Origin: Pomacea canaliculata
Taxonomy: Eukaryota; Mollusca; Gastropoda; Architaenioglossa; Ampullariidae
Direction: 5' to 3'
DNA length: 64,000 bases
Assembly: GCF_003073045.1 (NCBI RefSeq)
Contig: NC_037591.1
Location: 43,689,091-43,753,090 of the forward strand
Below the pieces are notes generated by a model. That model saw nothing but the letters and a program-made list of their open reading frames with translations. It did not search any database and had not been told where the DNA came from. A program made the translations under genes and the position numbers. Shown piece by piece: positions 24,801 to 36,200 of this stretch (position 1 is its first letter; each line of letters begins with the position of its first letter).

Positions 24801-27800
24801 CTTCCTCTTTCAAATTGCTGTTCCTCCATGTGTTCTGACTCCACACGGATTCCTAGTCGTGATTTGGCCCCAGGACGTTCGTTTTGCTGCAGACGGTCAC
24901 CTTTGACCCAGCGATCCTCTGTCTGTGGGTTTGGCTGCTGGGTGGGTTTGATGATGCGATTCAGTTCACGACGCCAGTGAGGAGGTGTAACACTGCGTGA
25001 CCGACTTCGGGACCGAAATCGCTTTAAAAGACAAAAAGATATTTTTTTGTACTTGTCCCAACCTGTAAGTGCAAATATGTTTACTCACTCCATTTACCAA
25101 GCTACAGAAACAGCATATATCTCCCTATTAGTACTCGCTAAAATCCAACATAATCAGGTCATAAGTGAGACAGAGAGGGATCATATTAGGGAGATTAACC
25201 AGTCTGCTTTCATTCCATTTACCCCGACTTAAAGCATCTATAAATTCAAGTTCATTTACAGTAAAACCTGCTTAAGACCTTCCCAATTACATTTCCCCTC
25301 AGTTACAACCCCAAAATTTTTCATGGACATGTTTTGCTATATAAATGTAATTCCTAGTATGACTCTCCCCAACAAGACTTACGACCAACAGTTTACGCTC
25401 TATGACAACGTTTTTTTGCAAAATGTTGAGTGTTGAAAAAATTAAATAGATTTTAAAATGACTACATCTGGCTTACTGTATATTAAGATTTTCTGCAGAA
25501 ATCATGCAAAATAAGTACATTTTGATGGAGACTGCTTGTTCATTGGGGACACCAGTTATTTTGACCCAAACCATATTACTGCTGTCCTTTATTGTCCCAA
25601 CATCAAGACTCAAAAGACAAATCAATCTCCAATGACAGGAGTAGCTATTAATATCAAATATTATCAATAGAGCCATACATTCTTTTAAGAAGTTCAGCTA
25701 CCATCATTCTAAACAATAATGGTTGCTCTGCAATGCACACTCTGAGAACATATCACACAATGGTGAATAATGTGATTTTCTTTTAACTGTTTAAAAAAAA
25801 AGCCTTTGTTGTCAGTATTCTTCAGCTTGGAGGTTCGTATTAAATGTATCTGCAGACGTTTGATTAAAATCAAGCCCATAAAAAACATTTTCTCTTAAAT
25901 TAACAACTCAGGTGGTAGGCCGATATAGCCGAGGTGAAATGGTTGGTTTTTGACTGAAATGATCAACTCCTGACCCTGCTCATTATCTCTTTATCAGTGT
26001 ACATCAGATGATTATGCTTCGTTTATGATCTTTGGCAGAAGTCAGGTGACTATGAGATATTTGTAACTAGTTGTGCTTTATTGTGACTTCAAAAATATAA
26101 ATAGTGCATTTTTAGAAAGCATCTCTGTCTGCTGTGGTACATATATACTGATTGCTCATACCTGGAGAGTTAAAGTGTGAGTAAGTGAAAGTGAAAACCA
26201 CAAAATGGCATTATGATATCGTTTTAAAGCATTATTTCAAAATTTCAATAAATGAACTTGAATTTATAAGGGTTTGAAGTCATGGTTCCTGAAATAGCAG
26301 ACTTCCTGCTGCGACCCCTTTAAGTTATGACCCAATTTTGGTAGATTTTAGATTCTTAATAGGGAGGTTTTATTGTATTTAATTGTATTGAAATGCAACT
26401 TGTGTCAATGCTTTGTCATTTTTGCTAAGGTGGAGGTCCTTGGAACAGCTGTAATGCCACAGCTTCTGAGGGATGAGGCAGAAAAGCTGCTGGGTGGAGA
26501 AACCATTTGGGAAAAAACTATCTGCCTCTTCCTGCTAAGAAAGTCCATGAGAATGTTGAACCTCATGGGAATGTGACACACATGCAGAATTACCTGGGGC
26601 CATAGTCATGAAACGAGGGGGAAGTTGCTGCCATGGGGCAACATGGGGAACTCCAGGAAAAGCACCATGTTTCTTAAGTTATAAAGCAGCAAGCAGTGAG
26701 CATGACAGCCGGCAGGAGACTGCCACATATCATGCAACATAAGGCTTCTTTATGTTGCCATAAAACCTGCACCCAGTGAACAAGGGAGTGGGAAAAAAAA
26801 AAAAACCCCAATGAGATCTTAGTCAGGTTAGAAAGAAACTGGAATGCTAAACTCACTTGCCAGAGAGGAAGCATTTAGGATTTGGTTGATTTTGAGGTCC
26901 CCCCTGTTCACTGGTCATTTCTGGCCAATTAGGAGTGGACAGCTTCAATTGAGAGGTAGCTAGTAGTGATCACCATATTATCATATATGAATACTAAACA
27001 GCATCTATAATACTGACAGCTAGTAGGGTGATCTCCATGCAGTCATACAGTATGAAAAATAAACAGCATCTCTAATACTCACAATGCTTCCTCTGCCTTT
27101 GATGCGACGACCAGTTGAAGAATACTTCACTCTTGAACTGTAGGGCCTGCCATCCTGAGGGCGCCGTTTCTCATACCCACGTGGTGACTGCTGTCTGTCA
27201 CGGTTTGTTGGCCTGCAGCACATTTTTATCATATCGAAAAGATACAGACAGCTATGATCTGCTTGAAAGAAAATTTCAGAAACGAAATCTGTTACATTGA
27301 TTTGAACTGTTCAACTTCCAAATTTTATGCAGTACTCACAACAGGAAATTTGTTACACAAAATCATTAATCTCATCTACTGAATGTGAAAGAAATGCTTG
27401 AGACTAAACTTTTACAATGGATGGCAAGAGAGATAAGCCACTGAAAGCTGCAATAATAATGAAATGAGATTTTTCTAGTGCATGATCATGCTCACGAAGA
27501 AGTACAACCAAGCATAGACAAAAAAATTGAAAGAAAGGGTTACAAAATGGACTAACATTATGTTGATCGGTGTAATGGGGTAATGCCCATGGAACAGATG
27601 TCTCTTTAGTGCATGTTTAAAGGATTTGAAGATGGGTAGGTGGCGGATATGGATGGGAAGAGTTCCATTGTTTTGCTGCTGAGTAGCTAAACGTCCAGTG
27701 ACCATGGTCATCAGATGAAGACATCTTGGAAGGTTACAAGAAAAATTTGGAGGAAACACGAAGTAAGTCCTTGATATCACCTTACCTTGAATCTCCACCA

Positions 27801-30800
27801 GCATTAGCATCTTCATCAGGTTTGCCACGGTACAAAAACTTCTGAAATGGCACATCAGGGATTTCATCTCGTCGGATGTCAGCAAATACGGTCAGAAGTT
27901 TTTCTTTCTCAGGCTCTATTTCTCCTCTGTGGACAAAATTAACAACATTTAGCAGTATATCATAATTCTCAGTGCATCGCTAGTTAAAGTATCCTTTACC
28001 ATATCTGCTGCCAGACTTGTTGTTTTAGACAGAAGCCTAATTTAAAACAGCAACTAGCAATAAAAAATCAAGACACGAGATACAATGTAATATTACAGAG
28101 CAGAGTGTGGAGGAAAGTGCACACAGGTCTGCATGTGGTCAAGAGAAATAATCCGAATGAAATAGATCTTTTTCTTCTTATCAAATGACATGCCATTTGC
28201 CTTCATTATCAGTCTTTCTATCTTAAGGTCAATTTCACTCCCAATACATTTTTTGATTCAGCCTCATATCATTTTCCTCTTTGACTACACTGAACCCATT
28301 TACCCTCTCAAGAATATGTTCCCTCTCAAAATGGAGTTAGATAAATTCTTCTCTCTTTAACTGTTATTGAAGGCATCTTCAAATTAGCAAAATATCAAAC
28401 AGCTGATAATGTTGAAATCAAAGGGTGGGATGGGAGTCAACACCATTCCTGAAAATGAATTATGGTCAAATGCAGAGAAGATGAAAATGAGAATATTTTC
28501 CTCCTTTAATATATATGATTTGTATGAAGTTGGTGGAAGGTCTAGCTACAAAAATGCATTCATTTCTCAGTTACGAAAACTATGACAACAAATTTTATAA
28601 ATTTTATGCGATCGAATTTAGGCATGTATACGATTTATGTGGCATTTATTTAATTTTTCTCCAGTTTTAGATATCCTGCTTCAACTGAAATGCCCTGCAT
28701 GAATAAACAATAATAGCTTTTAGACACTGCTGTTCTCTTTTTAATGTCAATGAAGACGTTTTTCTTTCATTGAAACATTAGCTAACTATATCGCATCAAT
28801 TGATTAATCTATTTTGTTAGGTCCACATTATTATTTTGTTCTCAGTTCATCTTCTCTAGTCTTGTCCTTTCTTTAATTCAGTTTCTGCTTTGCACAAAAG
28901 CATTTCTGAAAGTTACAGACCATGTCTAAATACATTCCTGGCATGCTTTTTTACCCTTAGGATGGGAACAGATCATAGTTACAAATGCTAGTGTTGCATC
29001 ATCATCCTGCCAGAAAAAATGTAGAGATAGTAGACAGACAACAGCTGAAAGGACAAGCACAACTCTCTCATTCTGATGCTTCAATTTTGACTTTTTGTTA
29101 AATCACACAGGTCACACAGTGATGCTGCAGTCTCAAGTTTGCAGCGAAAACAACTCACTCTTCAATTTCCCCTTCTTCAGATGCTGCTCTCTCGTCACGT
29201 GACTCCTTTGTCTTCTTCTTGTTCTTTGATCGACTTTTCTTCTCCTTTTTCTTTTTTTTCTTCTTCTTTTTCTCTTGCTCAGAATCGGAGCTTGATGACT
29301 CTGACTCGGAACTAGAGGACTCCGAACTGGAGGACGATGCGGAGGCTTGAACATTCTTTTTTTTGGTTCCTGGAGATACCACAGATTATTACTGATGACG
29401 ATACATTTGTAATGTTCTCTACAGAACTGCTAATGACATTAGAATAAGCTACCCTTGACAGAAAGAACTTTAAAATAATTGTTAACAGATAGTAAAGGTT
29501 CTGATAATCCTAAGCTTTTTACATAAGAATTATTTCATTACTGTTACTCATAGTGTTTACCTCTGCTGAAGAAGCACCAACTTGTACAAGAGTACAAGAC
29601 AAAGCCAGATCCTGCTGTTAAAGCTGACATTGTTTCTGAGCTGTGGTTAGGGTTAGGGTTAGGGTTTACTTCACAGCACTTATCAACTCGCCTTTACCTG
29701 TATCTTTGTTCAGCATTTTCATTCAGACAAGTCTATTTGCTTTTGAAATGCCACGAAAATGCACACTACTAGGACCATGTTGTTAAAACAAAATCATAAG
29801 CTTGCACAAAGCAGTTTTAAATCACAGCAAAATTCTTTCTCGCAATATATGGCACAGGCAAATATATTTTAAAAGTAAAATTGTCTTTCAGCAATCAAAG
29901 CTGTAGAAGGCACTAGACAATGTTGATCTAGTGTTAGACTAGTAGACACACCTTTTCTTTTGTATTGAAGGACCAGTTCACCACAATTTGAGATGGCTAC
30001 AATGGTACTGGGTCGGCTCCGGGCATCTGTGGGAAGACTTTCAATCTTCTTGACAATATCTTGTCCACTCAGTACATGGCCAAACACAACATGGACACTG
30101 CACACATAACCAGCATTATGAATGACAAAAAAGAATCCCTTTTAACCATACCTTAGAATTAACCCAAGGTATTACTTGAGTTCAAAAGTTAGTGAGCACC
30201 ACTCTGGGCAGTGCTAGCTCGTGACTATTTTTTGCACTAATAATCTTTGGGGATTTGGGGAGAGAAGGATGTAATGCTAAAGAAGTTCATAGCTCTTTGT
30301 AATACTCGCAGGTGCTTAAAGAAGTTAACAGCTCTATGTAGTACTTGCAGAAGCCTAAGTAGAAGCAACAATGTGTGGTGGTAGTCATTAAACACGCAAA
30401 AAGTACAGTTTGTGAGCAGCTCAAACTGTGATATCTACTGTCTTAAATCCAGTTGTATCACTGTTGCAGGTCCCCTCCCTCTTCTGGAAAAAAAAAAAAA
30501 ACCCCAAAAAACTCCAGCAGTTAGCTAATTTGTACAATAAAAGTCCTTTTGAGGAAAGGAGAAACAAGTTTACATACTTGTCCAAATGTGGTGCTGGCTT
30601 TGTGGTTCTGAAACAAGAAACAGATGTTACATTGTTCAGCACTTCAACCTGAGGGTAAGCTCCTATCTACATCCAAAGTATTCAAATCATTGATTAATAG
30701 CAAGATTCTTGAGAAGACCACGCACCTTCTTCCCCCCTCAACCGCCAGCTTTAAAAATCATTATAATAAAGCAGGTCTACAAGCCTCACAACTTAAGTCA

Positions 30801-33192
30801 GGATGTTGCTTTTGTATGGAAAACCATCTTTCTTTTCTCTGTGTACACAAATACTCATGCAACAGCTGATTTACTTTTTAATTACAATTATCTCATTCCA
30901 CCTTCCCCACATCACCTTCAAACCTTTTAATGCTGGTATTATACATTTTGCAGCCTGGCAAACTAAATATGCTCATTTATGTGAGAAATGCAGGTTGCTG
31001 TTGGCAGGTTTTCTCTTCAAGGCTGCTTATGCGTTGGGGCTTCTGAATAAAAGATTTTCATCTATTTTTAAAAATGTTCCCCATACTTTCCTATGATAAA
31101 GAATAACTCTCTCACCTAAGCATCTTATAGAAGAAAGCATTTTTTCCTATGTTCTAAAATATTACGTGTAAACACACACATCAGGCGTAAATCACTAAAA
31201 TGTCATACTGAAAAATAGAAAATTAAAACAGTAACATTCTCTGATGAAAGGTTTATCACAAACAAACCCCAGAACAAATGGCAGCTTAAAGAGCCCATAT
31301 GCAACAGCAACAAGAGTTTCTCAAGTACATAAGACTCCAATGCCTATAACATGTATATGGTAAACCCTCCCCCAAATACAACGAGAAAGTGCATGTGCAG
31401 CGATGGTAAAGCCGATAATCCAACGTTGCTTTGGAGCTTGGCCGACCATTCCTTCAAACTGTTACCTGCATGCCAGCGGAGGGTTTTAGGCGGTCGGCTC
31501 TGTCAGTGATGAGACACAGGATAAAAATCTTATTAACATTCATACCCAGGACTTACTCACCTGTTTCCAGACATGATTCAAATGCAAGACAAGTGAAAAA
31601 TTGCCTGTAAGCATCTGAGAACAAAATAAACCAGTGTCAGATATGTTTGATATCTACTTTCTCAATATTTGTAACCAGTTTCATGCTGCCCAACCCCTGG
31701 ATCTTTTATAAGTTTCTGCACTGGTGCAGATTAGATGAGGCTTCTCAATCAAAAGCAGTCGTCTGAGTTTCCATCTAAACAACTGTTGTTCATCTAGAGT
31801 TGAATGCACTAATTACTGTAATATTTTTGTTTTATATTTTTATTATTATTATTATAAAATACCAGTTTGTGAGGTTTGGATCCAAAATAAAATACAGCCA
31901 AACATTAGTGTAACATGTTTATTTCTCCCAAATTAAAGATCATTTCTCAAGTGAAAACAAAAGACAAATAATCTGTTGAATTTTAGGAATGTTTTCCTAC
32001 CATGTAATGATTATCAACTATATTACATGTATCAAGATCCTGATGTAAATTTTTTAACGAAAGACAATTTATCTGCTAAGATATAGCATAATGAATCTCT
32101 CCTGTACACAAAAAACCCAGGTTTTTTTAAGGACAAACTCAAAAACATATACAAATGATGTCCTTCTGTACTGTTAAAAAAAAACCCAAAAAACAAAAAA
32201 AGAAATAACCTTGATCTTAGATCTCATAATTATCTTTGAACTTTCATCAAGATCCTTCTGACATTTTAATAACTCAGTAAAATTCCTGGTGTTGGCAATG
32301 ATGCTGGAAAGATGCTAAGGCACCTTATGTCCTTTTTTTAAAAAAAAAAACTCTTCCCTGAACTTCCAAATTTAGAGCTACGACAAAAATTGAGATATAA
32401 AAAGTGGATTCACAATAAGTAACTCTGACATTTCATAAAATTGTGACTATTACAAGGCTTTAATCGGTGAAATGTTTATGCCAGTCACAGTCCCCCCCTT
32501 TCCATGCCTTCTTTTTTTCTTTTAATTCTTGGTTCTGCTAAGCTGGCTGCTAACAAAGTAGTTAAAACTTACAAATTGATCCCAATACCAATGGCTGATG
32601 CTTGGATGTGAAACATTTGGACCAATTTAAAAAAAGACATAGTTAATTTAAGTTTCAAATAATTATCAAAATCCAATAATTTTTAATACATACACATTTA
32701 ATTGAGTGAAAGATCTCTGAAAAAAAGAGGCTGATTATATCTGTGAAAAAATGCTGATAATACTTATGCGATAAACAAAAAAGTACCCACGAATGAAGGT
32801 GATTGATAAAGTGAGAAGCCAAGAACCTTCACCTTTAAAAGGTTTTATTCAAGCGCAATATTGCTTCCTGTTTTTAATACTTACATGAAAAATTGGGATC
32901 CATTTGTGTCCTTTCCACGATTAGCCATGGAAAGGAGGAATTCTTTATCGTGTTTGATTTTAAAATTCTCATCTGTAAAAATAATGTAAGAAAATTAAAT
33001 ACACATGTTTATGTGATAATAATTATGAACAAGGATGAATATGTTATGCCTTCTTTCATATTTTACAAAATTGTTTCTAATTACATATAAACTTCATAAC
33101 ATGTCAGAGGTCTAGGAGAAAAGACACTGTGTGTAGAGAGGAGAAAGGTTGCCAAAACTTAAAAAAAACAAAACAAAAAAACAACCCAACCA

Positions 33193-33227
<35 letters not shown>

Positions 33228-36200
33228 CAAAATAAAACAAAAAATGGAGACAATCCCAAATAACCTACCTTGGAAGACATCTCCATAAATAGATTCACCC
33301 CCTGTACCATCACCTGAAGCAGAAAATTTAGGAGAAACATAAAAAACAAGCCTTTTAATAATCAAAGTCTACCGAGAACAATCATTTTTCAAAGAACTGG
33401 GATGAGTTGTGAATTTTCCTTAATAAAATCTGAACAGGCATCCCTCTCAAGAAGTGAAGGTGGTTATTCACTTAGATTTTACAAATAACACACTCATATA
33501 CTGTTTCAGTTTGGTCACGTCATCAGAAGGTGGTGTGGGGAGGGGAGTGCATTCTTGTACACATCTTAAAACCCTCCTCATTAAGTAACCACTTACTGAA
33601 TGGAGGCTAGTCCCCCACTATGCACACAGAACTGCTTTTAATTATATTTCAGAATTCAGAAATATTTCACAGAAAATGCGATGTCTATGTAAATCATCAT
33701 ATACTATGAGACATCTAATACATTTCATGCTCATACAATTTAGATTATAATCAAATGTATAATTTTGTAACGAAATTTACTAAAGTAAACTGCAGTTTGA
33801 GTTTGTAGAACATTTTTGACAGTGAGCATTAACAAAATGGGGATCCCCAGAGTAAATATGCTATTGTTACTGACCTTTAGTAAAATCGCCTCCCTGGACC
33901 ATAAAGTCCTTCACCACACGGTGAAAGGGGGCGCCCTTGTAGTGGAGAGTCTGTCCAGTCTTCTCACTAGTGCCCCTTTCCCCTGCAGCACATTATTTTC
34001 TTGATGAGTTAGACATTCAACTAGGCAACCCTGGATTGCATGAACGACCACAAACACAAACTGTCTAAAGTGCTTAGGTATATTTGTAATTTGCCAGAAT
34101 GGCCAACCATACCTTTTATCATGCTTATTTTGGCAGATATCTAATAATGATAATCATCATAGGATCGATATAATGCATTTCCCTACAGCTCTATGTGCTT
34201 TACAAGATGGGAGGTAGATGATCATGTGATAGAGATGGACATCACAATCAAGCAGAACATACACTTACATGCACAGTCAACTACGCCAGTAACACAAAGA
34301 AATGCAGAGATCCGAACATGGTGGAAAAATGGTGTGGGCAGAGATAGCTGACCTGCCAGGCTGCTAGGGTGACACAAGCTCAGACAGACAGATTGGGGCA
34401 AGGCCAAGAATAGTGTGATAGCAAAGGATAGCAATCTTGAATTTGATGTAAGCCTAAACTGGCACCCAAGAAAGACAGACTTGCAGACTAAATTAATGTG
34501 ATTCTTGAAGGACAATGATGTGTCAAAAATTACTGGGATTCCTGACAGAGTGGGAAAGAGTAATGGTGGATCGAGAAAAAGTGACTGATGTGGACAGAGG
34601 CAGATGTTTAAGCATATGATCAAAGTCTATTGCTAGCTTGCATCTACAAGACCAAATGTGGTTTTTCTTGTTGGCATATTGTTGGTCTGTAAGTGTGCAT
34701 TGTTTCCAACTACAGTGATGAGGCAAAGAATGCATAAACTTCAGGAGAGCTCAATACAAATGTAACCAGTATGCATGGAGACACTGAAATATGGAGAGTA
34801 TGCAATATGCTCAAATAAAATACCTGTGCATAGAGCTCTGAAGTTTTCACAGGTCTTAGGGCACACGTCATTGAAGAGTTCAAACACAATTCTCCCCGCT
34901 GAAACAAACACCAATTGTTACAGTATTGAAGAAATTCATAATTTCAGCATGGTAAACTCCTTTAAGAAGGGGTAGGGGCGGAAAGACTCACTAAATTTAT
35001 GGTTCTTACTGGATGCTTTAATTTTAGCTTTTGCAGGATTTTTATGCAAAACCTTGGGCAGAGTTCCTCTCTTATAACATGATACGTGTTGGCTTCTCAT
35101 CTCAATTATTCTCAAGGTCTTTTATACAAATTATGCTTCAAGGCTCATAGACATATTTTGGTTGGTATGTGCAATGTCAAAATCTTTACATAGGGTTAAT
35201 GACATGGAAATAATGGCAACCATCAAGCAATCACCTATCCTCATCAAAACTAGATGTATAAGCTGCATAATATGGATAATTTCACACCAATCTGCTTATG
35301 GTTCCAACAGTGCTTGAATCATATATCTCCAGCACCTTGACATTCTGCTTCCTGTAATAGTACGCATAGTCAATGCTAGCCTTTTCTCTGCCTCTGTACC
35401 CAGACAATTTAAAACAGCTGTGATCAAGCCTGTCTTAAAGAAGCACAACTTGGACCCGAGCTCGTGTAAAAACTATAGACCTGTGTCGAATCTGCCTTTT
35501 GTTTTGAAACTTGTGGAGCGTGTCGTTGCTCAGCAGTTGACACTCCACCTGGACCGCTACAGCTTATTGGATAAATTCCAGTCGGCGTATAGACCCAAGC
35601 ACAGCTGTGAGACAGCCCTTCTGCGTCTTATGAACGATCTTCTGTGCAGTGCGGATGCAGGGAAAGTGACTCTTGTGGTCCTCCTTGATCTGAGTGCGGC
35701 CTTCGATGTCATTGATCACTCCACTCTACTGACTCGTCTCCAAATGGAGGTGGCATTGGTGGTTCCGCCTTGCAGTGGTTCCATTCCTACCTCAGTGATC
35801 GCACACAAAGGGTGATGGTCAATCAAGCTTCTTCAGTGACAGTTTCCACTGCTGTGCGGTGGTCCCGCAGGGCTCTGTTTTGGGCCCGTTCTATTTTCTA
35901 TTTACACATCTCAGCTTGGTCCTCTCATTGAGAAGCATAATGTGAACCGTAAGATGTTTGCAGATGGACACTGAACTCTATTTTCATTTAGTACTGACAG
36001 TGAGTCGGTGCGCGGCATTGTGCTGTAAAGATTGTTGCTTAGAGGTCAAGTCATGGATGCTGAGAATAAACTCAAGCTTAATGATGAGAAGACAGATGCG
36101 ATGCTATGTTTTCCAAGCTTAGCCTTAGTAAAGTCTCTCTAGATTCCATCCAAGTGGGTCAAGCTAGAATTCCTCTCTCCAGCTCCGTACGGAACCTTGG

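Noticed and set aside
31500..31625. Possible C/D box snoRNA (GTGATGA near 31505)
   Set aside because: No CTGA box D lies at the usual distance and there is no terminal stem; the first CTGA is about 110 bases away.
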